DNA of 64,000 nt. Source: Tetraselmis striata. Taxonomy: Eukaryota > Chlorophyta > Chlorodendrophyceae > Chlorodendrales > Chlorodendraceae. Each line of letters begins with the position of its first letter. Within the stretch, counting starts at the first letter, position 1. The DNA is taken from the NCBI GenBank assembly GCA_006384855.1, contig VCJN01000407.1, positions 1-64,000 on the forward strand. Reading direction: 5' to 3'. This document shows, piece after piece, positions 48,174 through 62,200 of the stretch. Both the position numbers and the translations under genes were made by a program. The notes beneath the pieces were generated by a model. It was not told the DNA's origin and ran no database searches. It was given only the letters and a program-made list of their open reading frames with translations.

Positions 48174-51024
48174 TGCCGCTCACCCGCCCGCCCGCTGCTG
48201 GGCGCGTACATCGGGCCTGGGGACGGATGCAGGGGCACGTGGGGCGTCAGGCCCCAACGCACGAGACCGCCCAATCCCGGCCCACTTGGGAGGCGGCAGC
48301 CATCGCCTGTTGCTGCCCGATGTATTCCGATGAGGGTCAGTTGTAATTCCGACAGGGCACTGGGTCCGCACCGCCGGCTGTAATCTTACACCTGTGCCTG
48401 CGGGCTGCTCATCTTTTCCGCCTGTGCGCCGCAAGAGTGCGCCGCGTCGCTGCAGCAGAGTGGCCGTCGGTGGGCGCTAAAGATGACGATCACACAAAGC
48501 GCCGTGTGTGGCTGAAGCGGCAGCTGTTTGTGCCGCCACAACCTCGTCAGTATATCGGCTGTATGTCCGCCTCGAGCGGTACGCCGCTGTCGCTGGAGCA
48601 GCATTTGACAAATTGCCATAGCGTTGCCCTACACGCCACTGAAGTGGTATGTCGCCTACGCGCGCAGCATATGAGGGTTTCGGCGCGTACGCGTGACGAA
48701 ATGGCGGCTGGAAAACATGTATTGACCACACAGTAAACTTAACCGTTGAACATAATCGTGGAACATCGTCATCCTGGCATACCCAAAGAAATGGTAGGCA
48801 CGAATATTCTTCCAGCGAGTAAAACGATATGATTGGTTGCGCGTAAGCGTCCGATGTTAAGGCTTGATACTCGTACGTTGAGGGGTTCCTATGATTAGTT
48901 AGTCCCTACTACTGTGGGGGATTCGGGCGCCGCCCGAGGCCGCCGAATTACGACGCATAACGAGTACATAATTGCTAGACCGCGAGTAAAACAGCATATG
49001 TCGTCAACACTGCGAACAGGACTTTCCGACCGTAGCCCCAACCACTGAATTGCTGCCGCGAAAATAAGAAAGGCGGCTGCGCTGGCAAATAATGCCACTA
49101 CTGATGATACTGATGATATCGTACTATAGTAGTGGCGTAGCGACAAATACACCTATCCACAAAAGTCCGGGTTTCTGGCGGGATTCAATCGACATGCACA
49201 TACTTGGCTGCATCGAGGCGAGGCCATGCTGCACACATGCATGCATGTTGCAAAGGGTAGTACGGTTTGGGAGAAACGCTGTCGTCATGGCGCGCTAGAC
49301 CTGATATTGCCACGTGGTAGCCGTTCGTCCCATCAGCACTTTCACCTAGGCAAGTAAAAGCAAAGCGAGTGGCGTGAGCGCTTCAAAATCGTCCAGGCAC
49401 AAGTTGCGCCACCCATGTGCATATATAGCAATTATACACAACTGCCCCCTAACTCATACCACACCATCTTTGGTATGATAACTATCCACCAAGCGTGTAG
49501 GGCATTGAAATTGGATTTTTCAGGGTATGGAACAAGCCCTATGTCCGGATTCTGCGAGCTTACCAGCAGAATCACAGGAATACAAATGCTCGTGTGATTG
49601 TTGCACGCGCGCGCAGGAGAGGGGTCTCGTGCCCTCCTCGACGTAGGGCGAAGCTTTCCTATAGTATAGTGCGTGGCTAAATATGCACATCCCACGTCAG
49701 TGCGAGTCGAGTGGGCGCACTGGGATGGCGTGCACTGCAATGCATCGATCCATCCCACCATGCCATGTTCTACGCATGCTAGGTCAGTGGCACGTGTGAG
49801 GCACTAGCCCCCTGTTTGGGAGGTGCTTGAAATGACCACTCGGGTGGCGCAGCTGTTTGGGTAGCATGGTTTGGTCAAGCCCTATGATGATGAAGACTGA
49901 TTACAAATGTGCAGTATTCTATTGTTTCAGTTCATAAACCCTGTATTCACTTTCTTAATTATTCGTAATTACCTGATCAGATTTGGCGAAAAAGGGGCCT
50001 GGGACTTGTGTGGAAAGGTGTAGTACCAGCACTGTCAGGCGAGTTACGCCCATGATACAGAAAAATGCGGATGCATTTTGCCCCAGCACGGATCAAAAGT
50101 CGCTATTATGACCCGTCGCCGCTAAATTATGATTGATGACCGCATGACCCGGTGAATTCATCTTGAAGCCAGCTCCATCCTCTAGCGACTGTATCACAGC
50201 GCATATGAACTGGCGACTATATTATTATTATTATTATTATACAGGTCATATTTATTTTTGCGCCACTCCGCGCGCACAAGCCCTGGCCTGCTGATGAACA
50301 AAACTGAGCTTTGAACTCTGCACTCTTAAATACGCGGCCATATGAGAACTAAATTTTTTCACATGCACCCTGCGTGCGCCTGCGCTGGCGGCCGCGAGCG
50401 CGCGCGGATGATATGAATGTGGCAAGGAATCCGCGCGCGGCGCGCGCGGCCACTGGCTGTTCGGGTCGGCGCTTCTGCAGCAGCAACCTGCCGCGCCGCA
50501 TGCCCGCTTCCCATCACCCTCACCAGCTCATTGGAATGCCCACGCCCACTACTATTTGCTGGCTGCAGTCCAGTGAGGCCACCTGCGGCTAAACAAAAGG
50601 TTGGTAGGGGCTGTTAACGGCAGCACCGCCGGCGTCGCCACGCGGCAGCTCGCCCTCCGGTAGCGCCTCCACGGCGGCACCTGGCGCGGCGAGCGGCTCA
50701 ACGCGGCGGCCTCGCCAGCTCGTGGGCTGCCGGCTGCCAGGCGGGGTGCTGGGTGCTGGGTGTCCTAGACCACGCATCCGGGGGTGGGTGAGGCGTGTGC
50801 GCTGTCGACGCGGCTGATCGGCTGGCGCGCAGCTGTCCGGTGCGCACCGCGAGGTCATTAACCCCTGCATTGTACGTGCAACGTAACAATCATACAGGCA
50901 AAAGGAGGCCACCAAAAAGACGGCTGCAGAGCTACCCTGTAGCTACAAAGGGTTGCGCTGAGGATAGAGAGGGGTGAGCGTGAGGAAGGAGGGTTGGCCG
51001 GCCTGCGCACCCCCAGGCGGCGCG
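48174..51024. other. Intergenic region
   Basis: No convincing gene. TGTAA at 48342-48346 may end RimO. An ATT trinucleotide run lies at about 50217-50240. The last 600 bases are GC-rich, presumably promoter or 5' UTR of the next gene. Confidence 0.45.
48342..48346 (+). promoter_or_regulatory. Candidate polyadenylation signal of RimO gene
   Basis: TGTAA about 170 bases after the stop codon. Confidence 0.4.
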
Positions 51025-53218
51025 ATGGCGGACGACGAGGACTACCTCGACGGCGACATGCAGGCCAAGCAGCGGCGCCTCATCATGCGCATCACGCAGG
51101 GCCGCGTGCTGCAGGCGCTGATCAGCTGGCGGGTGCGTGCCCGCCCACTCAGCACAGCAGCTGGTAGCGCCTAGAAACAGTCGCGAGAGGGAAGGTGATG
51201 GTTGCGGTGCGGGGGGGGAGGGGGGGATTTGAGTCACGAATGCGTTGAAGCATGTAACCCCCCCCAACCCCCTTGTGTCCACCTCACTAACTGCAGATGT
51301 CCCGTCCCCGCAGAGTGTAGCAATTCGTCGAAAAAGCAAGAAAGCCCTGCTTGCGGCACTCAAACCGTTTGAGGTACCCCCCCCCCCCCCCCCCCCCCGC
51401 CGGCCGTCCATCATCTACGCCAGGAACGCGAGACCGTTTACGCCATCGGCCACACCTGCTTAGTAAGAGGGTGCACACCACGTTGCCCTCCGCGCAGCAC
51501 ATCTTCTGCAAGCCGCCGTGGAGCCGCACGCCGGAGGACGTGCGGGAGCTGTGCCGCGCAGTGCAGGGCGTCCCCTTCTACGACAGCCTGAATGAGACGG
51601 CACGCGCCCTGTGCCCATTGGCCCTGGCTCTCGCCCATCAGCTCACGGCCACCCACGCCTTGCGTGTGTGATCGACCTGGCCTGGCATCGTACTAGGCTC
51701 TGATGGGGCACATGGGATGCGCACTTGTTGGGAGCGCAGGTGTTGTTGGAGACGGTGCAGCGCATCCAGCTGATAGTGCTGGACGACAGCGAGCTTGAGT
51801 TGTAAGCCTCCTCCGGTTTCCTCATTGACCCATTCCCGACCCGATGCCGACCTCCCCTGACCCAGTACCGGCCCAATGCCCCCTCCCCCCTAAACCCAAT
51901 TCTGACCTGATCACAACCTCCATATCTCAAAACTCATCTCTCTATTGCTCAATAATTCATATTTGCACCTACCCGAGTCTGGAGCGAGGTTCGGCTCGCA
52001 CGGCTTTTTCCCGGCGCCACTTCCTTGACACTCCCCCCTCCCCCCCCCCCACACCGTCGCCTCGTATTGCTCTGTCCCCTGTTGCTCCACAGCACGCCGG
52101 CGGCCTTCAAGTCGTTCTACGTGGTGATGGCTGGCAACGTGGAGGTCATCGCGGACAACTACTACCGCGCCGCGCACGAGGTGTCGTACAGCGCCGAGAC
52201 GGACGACGGGGAGCGGCAGGAGCTGCGGCGCACCACCTCCCAGGTGCCCCCCCCCCCCCCCCCCCCTAACACTGTTCGAATGCTGATGTTCACAATTTAC
52301 CATCCTTTGAAGGGGAGGATTGAAGTTGAGACGGGATATGGCTTTATTTGGGCCGGGGGAGAGTAGCCGCACCGGTGTGTCGTTCATCGAAGTGCTTAAA
52401 GGGGTTGAGGTCTATAGTAGTTAATAGTCAATAGTTAGGTCTATTTAAACTAAGGTATCCGCAATACGCAAGGACGGGCCTATGAGCCACACCACAGCAG
52501 AATTGACCAAATGCTACGTGCGATGCTACCTGCGGGGGGAGCAGGCCTTATGCGGGCTCATATGGCCGGGCCGTAAGACGGCTGGCCTGCGTAGGTGAAA
52601 CATCAGCAGGAAGTTGTGAAAAAAATACAAAACATTATTGGCGCGGTGTACAGGGGGTGGGGCTCCGACCGTGTGCGGCGATCAGGCGGCATCTCTCGGG
52701 TCGGCTGTGGCGCGAGGGCGCTTGCCCGACGTGCATCGTGCGGCATTGAGAGGGGGAGGGCGCAATTGTGTTGGCCGCAGGGAGGCGCCAGAATAAGCGT
52801 AGGTGAAACACCGGCAGAAACAAAGTTGTGAAAAAAATCATCAAAATATTATTGGCGCAGTGTATTGGGAGTGGGGCTCCGTCTGTGTGCAGCGGTCATG
52901 CGGCGTCGGATCGGCTAGGGCGCGAGGGCGCTCGCGCGACGTGCATCGTGCGGCATTGAGAGGGAGGGGGGGGGCTGTGCGGGCGCGCTTGTGTTGGCCG
53001 CAGGGAGGCGCAACGCTCGCGAGGTCGCTGAGCCGGCGCAAGTCCATGTCGCGCCTGTCGCTGGGCAACTTGGTCGCGGAGGGCGATGCGGAGGACAGCG
53101 CGGACATGTTCATTGACGAGATGACGGAGAGCGGGGTGCGCCGCCGCCGCCGCCCCGCCCAGTACCGTGCGAGCGGCTTCCCCCATGGGACTCGGCACCA
53201 CGCCGGGCGCCAAACACT

Positions 53219-53254
<36 letters not shown>

Positions 53255-56200
53255 TGCCCCCCCCACTGCACGGATCCGAAACATCGCCTGCAACCTCCGC
53301 GCGGATTCTGATGGTGTGCGGCTCCGGCAGGCCGGCGTGCGGGAGATGCGCCACAAGATCCGCAACACCGCCAACTCGCAGGCGGCAAACTTTTCGTACC
53401 AGGTGGGCGAGGACACCGCCAGATTAAGGGGATTGCGGGACTATAAGGGGCGCGCGCAGGGCCAGGGGCACTGAGCCGCCTGTACGCACAGACGCTCAAG
53501 CCGGGCGACAGCTTCACGGGGCGGCACCTGGATGTGCGGAACAAGGAGAAGGAGGACTCTGGACACGCGCCTCCCAAGGTGAGAGTTGGGTGAGGAAACA
53601 AAGGAGGGGGGGGGGTGTAACGCCGTGGTGTCATCGGTGGCGGCGTTTGACTTTGTCTTTTACGGAAATGCAGGCCATCTGTTGTAAAAAAGAAAATGCC
53701 ATAATAGTAAATGATAACAACAACAATAGTAATAGTAATAATAATAATAATAATAATAAGAAGAAGAAGAAGAATGATAGATATGCCGTGAGATCAATGG
53801 ATCGCAGCGACCGCCAAGGCGGCACCATCACTCCTCGGGCTCTCCTACCACAGCCATTGCTAGGCCCTCAGAGCCTGGATCGTACTCGTTGGGGGGGCGT
53901 GCGCGTTACCAGTATCGTCCGGAGCTCAATCACGCGTCATTCCCCGGGCTGAACCGAGCTTCCCAGGCTGACCGCGCCAGAGGCATGAAGTTGTATAATG
54001 GGACTTTGCGCCTCCCCCTTACAGGTCATCGCGGCCTGCACAGAGGAGCACCGCAGCGCGGCGCTGCTCGTGATCCCGTTCGACGACTTTCTGGCGGCGG
54101 CCAAGCGGCGCTCGGAGCAGGCGCTGCTACGGCGCATCGAGTTCTGCTGCTGCATGCCCGTGCTGCGCCACACCCCCTTCAAGGAGCTGCACCTGCTGTG
54201 CTCCTACATGACGGAGGCCAACTACGAGCCCGGCGCCTTCATCACCTGCCAGGGCAAGGAGGCCACGCACGTGCACATCGTGCTGGAGGGCGAGGTACGC
54301 ATGCCAGCTCCTACTGCAGCCAGTCTATTAGGATGCAAGCTCGGCATTACAAGTAGATTATAAATAGAATATAAATAAGATGTCCTGATAGCTTTCCTTT
54401 TTTTTAAAACCTGACAGTTTTGTTTCATCCGTGTTTTAACGCACTGCAATTCGATTCAGGATAGTATTAAGTACGTTGTTCAAGTTTGAATTGCCCATGA
54501 ACAAAGGAAGAAAGTGTACATTGTTTGAAATTAGATAGCGATGAAGGAATGCGTACCGATGTGCGACGATGAGATTACGCTAATGATTACTACACGTTCA
54601 TATTACCATCAGGCACGTGGCCTGCTGCGATCGGGCAATGTTGCGGGGTGGTACTGGCCGGTAGTACCTGTACTCCAGGAAAAAGGTTTATCGCAAGCGC
54701 CGTGATGCACTCGTACCCGTACCAGTACTCACTAATCAGCCGTAGTATACCTGCAGGTACTGTGGTGGTGTAGACGTGCCGCTGAATGATAACGGCATAT
54801 TCCTTACCACTGCGTCTCAACTGTCTGTCACGATGGAATTTGAGCGATGATGAAAGGACGATATACTGCAGGTATCAATAGCATAGTATGATAGGAAAAC
54901 ACTAGAAGGGTGGCACAACACGGCCAGGCACCGCCGTTTAAACGTATTTCCCACCTACGCGCTAGCATATATATACATGTTCTAGTTCACTCTAGTCCAG
55001 TATAGTCTAGCCTAGCCTATCCTAGCCTAGTCTAGTATAGTCTAATCTATATAGTCCACAATCGAGTCTCGCCTAGTCTCGCCTAGCCTAGCCTAGTCCT
55101 ACTGATATCACTGTTGTTTGGCAGGTGGGCATCGTGCTGGATATATTTGAGCGGACCGCCAGCCCCGCCAAGCCGCCCAGCCGCGGCACGGGCGGCGCGT
55201 CGGCACGGCCCGACTCCATGCAGGCCAAGTTTGCCGACCTGCTTGCCAGGAAGACCTGCACGCACGCGCTGCTCGCGATCCGCGGCCCCGGGGCTATCAT
55301 TGGGGACGACTCGCTGCGGTGCGCTAGCCCGCCGCCGCCTCGGGGTGCCAGTCCCGACCAGCCAATGATTCTCACGCAATCCCAGCAACAACCTTGTCCC
55401 GATGCTACAATCATCTGCTGGCGTTCGCTGCTTTCCCGTGAAGATTTTGCCGTCGATGATGTGTGTTTAGTTAAGATCAACGTCAATAACAGTCGCCATA
55501 AACATGTGCTGGGTATTTTTATCTATCACTTATTCACCATTGATAGGTCAACATCAACTGCATGACCAGCCCCTTTTCGGCGAAGATGAAAAAGGGGGGG
55601 GGGCGGGGGGCAAGACGCACGGGTCTTACTGTCAGAATGGCTGATTTCTGTGGGGGTGTCTTGGGGGGTTGGTGGCGCAGGGAGCGGTACATTGCAGTGA
55701 ACACGCTGGCAAAGACGGCGGTGCGCACCATGAGCGTCAGCACCCAGAAGTTCAAGCTCTGCATGGACACGCTCACGCTCAACCGGATGGCCGCATTTCG
55801 GCAGCAGCTTGCGGCGGCGGAGCAGCTCATCCTGAGGGTACAATGGGCACCTGCGACGTCACCCCCGCCTCCCCTCCTCCCCCCCCCCCCCCCACACCCT
55901 TCTGTTTCGTCAGATGCCCCACTGGGCACCGCGCCCACCTTCCTCCCGGCTCGGACTGCTGTGACATGCATGCCGACATCTAGCGAGGCCGCCGCCCCTT
56001 TGTGATTCAACGGATGGGTGCTTCAATGCGCTTTTCCCCTCCGCAGGAGCACGTGCAAGTCTACCACCACTCTGCTCAGGACACGGCGCAGCTGCGGAAA
56101 CACACGTTGCAGTGGGCGCTCGGCAAGGTGGGCGCCTTCAGGGCACTGTAAACGTCCCCTGTGTCTGTTGGGGTGGCCCAAGTCGCCATCGGCACAGGGG

Positions 56201-59200
56201 CGCGGGAGCTGAGATGTCATGGCCGTTGCCGCTGGTCCCCCCCCCCCCCCCCCCCCGGCAACGCGCAGACAGAGCTGCCGCCCACGCTGGACCGCTCCCC
56301 CCAGCGCCGCATAAAGCAGTGGAAGCCAACCGGCTGCCCTTGGCAACGGCAAGGTCACCCAGTCCTTCGACCGCATTGCGTACGGGGAGCTGCTTGGCGC
56401 GGACGCTGGGGCGGGCCGCGAGGGGCGGCCGGCGGCCGAGGCAGCGGGCGAAGATGGGGAGGCGGGGGAGCTGCCGCCGCCTCGCCGCAACAAGGGCAAA
56501 GGGTGCGTCGGTGCTTTCTACTCTTTCCTCCTGCCGCTGGTTTGCTGTCATTTATAACGGTTTCGTGCTTGTCCAATTAGTACCGTGTATCTGTCGAGTT
56601 AAGGCAGTTCCGTTGTTTTATAGTGAAGACTCGCCTTATTCGCTTACTACTGATAGCAACTGCTTTGAATTCGGATGATTTTCCACAACCAGGCTTCGGG
56701 CTCGTCGGGTGTTGCCCCCATCCCCCCCCCCCCCCCCCCCCCCCACCTCTCCCACCTGACGCAAATAAAAAATTGTATTTTTATCGTGACATATATCAAA
56801 ATAAAACACGAATACCACACGGATCTTCTGACAAGTTGCTGCAAAACGAATCACCGTTTCTTTGACCCGCGAAACCCAATTAAACGTTATCGTGTGTGCA
56901 TACACAGCATCTGTACTTGCTTCTTAATTGCTGCCAGAATGTTTGTGGCAAAGTGTATTATAAGTGATACGAACAGGACTATACCTGTATACATTTAGCC
57001 GCAACTCTTGATGTTGTCAAATGTACGTGACACCCGCATTTGTGTTTTATTCGGTGTGGAAAACGGCCTCCGGTATAAATTTAGCGATATTAGTGTGCAA
57101 TTGAAGTCGTCAAGCAGGGCAGCTATTATTGGCACGGTATACGCGTGTGGCCGGCTTCTTTGCTATATATTCGCGCAGCATTTTCTATTGCCCCCCCCCC
57201 CCCCCCCCCCCCCGCGCGCGCGCCATGGGGCCTGACGCGCGCTTGGCTGCATGCCGCTCCGCAGCGGCACCCTGGACCTCAAACGCTGGGGACTGCTGGC
57301 GGCCGCCAACACGATGGGCCTCTCCTCGCCGTCCATGGACGCCTTCCTCAAGGCGGTGAGGGTGCAGGTGGCGGCGCAGCAGGAGGCGCTGGTCAGGCAG
57401 CACGAGGAGAGCCAGGTACGGTCGGCAATAGTTATGGGGTCGTCACACTGAGTAGTGCAGCATGGCGCCTGCATCGCGACGATTCTGCCATGCGGTGTCG
57501 TGTCGTTTGTCGGCCCGTAATTTATCGTGTATATCGGCGCGCCGCCAGTTCGTGTGAGTCATCCGATTATCCGACTCGATGAAGATTTGTGATATGTAGA
57601 GGCGCCCACTCGCCCGCGTTTGTTTTTTGAGGGGCTGGTCGGATCGGGGTTCTTATTTGGCATATGCGGCAGGAGTACCCTGCCGGCCTCGGTGTGCTCA
57701 TTCGCTGCGGCGGTCGTGCCTACGCGCCCCCCGCAGAAAGACACGCTCGGCTTCGCGGTGAGCAAGCGCGGGCAGACCTTCGCGCTGTCGCACAAGAATG
57801 TGGAGTCGGAGACCTGGATGGATTGCCGAGACCTGGTGGAGGAGAAGCTGCAAGCGCAGAAGTTCACGGTGAGGCCACGAGCGATTACTACTAGGCCGAC
57901 ACCTGTGGCACACTATGAATTGTAAGCGTTGGATACGCGGTGTTGTATTGTTAGGGAAATATGGTTTTTTTTCACTGCTCGCGACCGGAATTGAGTATGT
58001 CGCACCTGACTCTCGCAGGAAATGATGGAGACGGCGGTGCTGCTGGTGGTGGAGCTGACCCCTGCCCCTGGGCAGGGCAACGTGAACACGCGGCTCCTGT
58101 GCCGCGTGTGCGACGAAGTCCGGATCCGGTGGGGCGCGTCGGCGAGCGGGCGAGGGCTGCAGCTGTCGCGCGCGGGGCCGTCCCGGTGGTACCTCCACAC
58201 CGCCATCGGCGACGCGGGGCTGCGCCACCGGCCGGTGGTGCGCGAGGTCGCCGACTGCGCGCTCGAGATGGCGGCAGCGTGGAGCGCCGTGGTCGCGGAG
58301 ATGAATCTGCTGCCCCATGTTTTCTCGGCCGGGCTCGCCATCGGCTCGCTCTTCGCATCGTACGACGCCGGGAAGTTCCTGCGTGGCCTGGCGGGGCGCA
58401 CCTTCGACACCGCCGTCGCGCTCGCGGCTCAGGCGGCGGCCGCCAGCCCCGCCGAGTCGGCGATCTTTCTTGCCGATACTGCGGTGGAGGCCCTCCGCCA
58501 CACGCACGCCGTCATGCTGGAGCGCACCGCCTACCGCTTATTGACCGCGCTGTCAATGCCGTACGAGCACAACGTGAAGACGCTTCTGGGTCGCGAGGTT
58601 GATGCCGATCCCGTCTCACCCGGCATGCCTAGCTCGATGGCCGCCGCGACCGCCGCCACGCCGATGGCGACGACGCGTCCGACAGCCGTCGCCGTGAAGA
58701 CGGGAGGCCTCACCATCTTGCCTCCCACGCCGCCAGCGGCGCCCTATGTCAAAGACGCCCCCTTGTCGCCCGTCCTCTCCCACCGCGCAGAACCGCTCAT
58801 CGGCCACGGTCCCTCAGCGCTCGTCACGCCCGGCGCATTCGCCAAGCCGTTCCACGCGGAGCCGAACTCTATCACACAGCCGAGCACTGCGCGCGCGCGC
58901 GTCGAGAAGTCGCGCTCGCTCCGCGTAGCCGCGCTGACTTCTCTGACTGTGGGCGACGGTGATCCAGCAATCCTGGACGACGAACCGGAGACTCCCGTGC
59001 GCCAGCTCTACGCCGATCCCTCTTACGGCAGCACCGTCTCGTCGACCTCCTCCACCGGCCGCCAAGGCGGTGGCCATCGCCACAGCCAATTCCAGCACAC
59101 GGGTCGGCAGTCTGGCGCAACCCACCACGGTCAGCATCCGCAGATGAAGCACCGGCACCGGAAGTCGGTGGCGCCGCAGGTATCAAGGGCCCGCCAATGG

Positions 59201-62200
59201 CGATAGCTATGCACCTGAGACGAATAATGCGCTTCGTCGTTGCAGCCGATGCACCCGTCGGCATTCTGATACTATTATATCAACCTTAAGGCAGAAAACT
59301 GATATTAAGGCTGCATCATTGAATCGGGATATATTCGTGAGGGGTGCAAACTCGACGGGTATATTTGCATTATCTCTGTAGACACAGGGTTCTATGTGAT
59401 TTCCTTGGAAGGAATTGTGGCCTTTTGAAGTCTGGCCGACTTTGCTTGTCGACGCAGGTGGCGGTCACGGCGGCGATGCGCGGTGGCCCTACGGTGCTGC
59501 GCGACCACAAGCTGAATCACGGCGCGCTGGTGGGGCACGCGACCTCTCGTGCAGCGCGGGACGTAGTGCGGCAGGTCATGGGCTCCTCCCAGAAAAGACA
59601 CCCCCCTGACTCGCCGCCGCAGCTGCAAGAGGATATCACTGTCGGCGAGCATCTGCCGGGAATGGGCGCCCCGGAGAAGGAGACTTTCCGTGCTGTCGCC
59701 GATGATGGCTCGTCTCGGCGGTCGTTATCCCCCTCGCGAGTAGGGCACAGCAACATCAGCGCGCGGCCGCCGAGGCGCGAACTGCCTCGCGGTCGGGCGG
59801 CCGCCGCGCCGGTGACTCGACATTATGCGGCTACGTCGAGGGATAGCGGCGCGGCTTCGTGGCGGGGGCCGATGTTCGGGCACATGCCGTCGGCGGTGAG
59901 TGGTTTTTTCAACGGCGATGGCGGCGGCTCTCGGGAGGATGCGTACTACGCCGAGGTAGATGCAGCAGCGGCGGCCAGCGAGTACGGCGACGACGAGAGC
60001 TGCTACGAGGATGACGTCGGCGTCATCTACGAGGACGACGGCGCGAGCGTGGTGAGCGGCGCCACGCGCATGTCGATGCGCTCCGCCCGGACCACGCGTT
60101 CTAACGCCTCGCGCGCGACGACGACGGCCTCTCGCCGACCGCAGGGGCCGCTGCCGCCGCCGTCGCGCGGGGCGGCGTCGAGACGCGCCGGCGGCGGCGA
60201 TACGCTCGTGACGGAGGCGTCGGCGGCCTCGTCGTCAGCGGCGGGTGGTGGCCTCCTGCCGATGCTGCACGAGCGGCTCGACGCGCTACGAGTGAGCAAA
60301 GATTGCGGCAGCACGCTGGGCGCGGCGGCCTACGTGTCTGCCATCCCCGCAGGCACGATGGTGCTGCTCATGAGTTCCTCAGGTCTGGTGGAGCTGCCCC
60401 CACTGGGCCATCTGCACTACCTCGAGATGCTGGCGGCGAGCTTCAACAAGCTGCAGCGGCTCCCCGGCAGCGCTATCGCCTGGGCGGGGCTGCCCAAGCT
60501 GCAGAACCTCAGTCTGGCGTGCAATGAGCTGGAGTCCCTGCCCAAGGACATGTTCCGGCACCTGCCCCAGCTACGCGAGATCAACCTCGGCGGCAACCGA
60601 CTGAGTGCGCTGCCGCCCTCGCTCTGGGAGCTGCGCCTCCTGGTTGTTCTCGGCCTGAGCGAGAACCGGCTGCCGGAGCTGCCGGCGGGAGTGGGCAAGC
60701 TACGCGCACTTCAGCAGCTGCACCTCGCGCGCAATGCCCTCCTGGAGTTGCCGCCTGAGCTGGGGCGGCTGCAGGAGCTGCAGGTACCACCCACTCCCTG
60801 ACCCACTGCAGGCCGAGCACCCACCCTCATATCAGATGCCATCCGATGCGTGTGTGTATCCACATGCTGCACTCGTGAATGTTATTGGGCCGGTATATGC
60901 GAACAAGTCGGGCAGTAATGCTGCACATCAGAATCTCGTACTATATCCCGCATCACAATTAAACTCGTAATATTTGTACCGGGGGGGGGGGGGGGGGGGG
61001 AGGGGGGGCTCATATGGTAACAGCACTGGTTTCGTGCGCGGTGAGCAAAGCGCCGACCTACTGCTACTTGTCACCATGGTAATGAGCGTTTGGCCACCCT
61101 CCGGGTCAATTACATAATCATCATCGATACGAGGATTCAAGATTCAGATATGGATGCGTAAAATAAGGAAATCGCAGTACGGTATCGTACCGTTTTTCCA
61201 ACGGTGATATTTAGAAGTACACCCGGTATCGATATATACTATGCATGGTCGCGATCTGCCGCAGATATGGCGTGAAGAGTACGAGGGGGCATCATTGTGT
61301 GCTATCCCAATATGATGTAAGTGCTGAAAATGTGAAGTTCTTTGTGGAATAGTTTACAACTGTATAGCTGTGGTTTGGGAGTGCACGAGGTTGTCATATT
61401 TGTGGAGAAGTGTAGACATCATCCTGCCATCCATTTTGCTGTCATAAAGGAGCCTGGGGGTGTTGCACCCGTAATATCACTGGGCCGGTGTATGCGAAGG
61501 GTCGGGCAATAATGCTGCTATCCCAATATGATTATATATGTTGAAAATTGTGGAGGTCTTTGTGGAGTGGTGTACAATCATGTCAATGTGGCTTGATGCA
61601 TGTGGGTGTCATATTTGTGAAAAAGTATATGCATCAACTTGCCATCCAATTATTATACAATGCTGGAGGAGGCCGGGGTGCGGGGAAGGGGGGGGGGGGG
61701 GGGGGGCGAAGTTGTACTCGTAATATTATTGGGCATGTGTATGCGAAGGGTCGGGCAATAATGATGCTATCCCAATATGATTATATATGTTGAAAAATGT
61801 GGAGTTCTTTGTGCATGCAGGACTCCTATTTGTGGAGAAGTGTACACATCCACCTGCCATCCATTTACTGTGCTGGAGGAGCCTGGGGAGCTTTCTTTTT
61901 TAGGGGGGGGGGGGGGGGGGGATGTTGTACTCGTAATATTATTGGGCCGGCGTATGCGAAGGGTCGGGCAAAAATGCTGCTATCCCAATATACATAGATT
62001 GCAATATATATGTTTAAAGGTGTGGAGTTTGTTGTGGAATTGTGTACAACGGTGTCGATGTGGCTTGGTGCATGTGGGTGTCATATTTGTGGAAAAGTAT
62101 ATACATCAACCTGCCATCGATTTATACTAGGGCGGAGGAGGTCGGGGTGGGGTGGTGGGGGGGGGGGGGGGGGGGGATGATGTTGTACTCGTAATATTAT

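Noticed and set aside
48437..48736. 99-codon plus-strand frame after RimO
   Set aside because: Overlapping frames of similar length exist on both strands with no motif, splice context or codon bias to support any of them.
53631..53831. Leucine/phenylalanine-run peptide on the minus strand
   Set aside because: It is a translation of the AAT/AAG trinucleotide repeat.
57698..58507. 269-codon minus-strand frame opposite the cyclase-like exon
   Set aside because: Shadow of a GC-rich exon; its product lacks any recognisable pattern.
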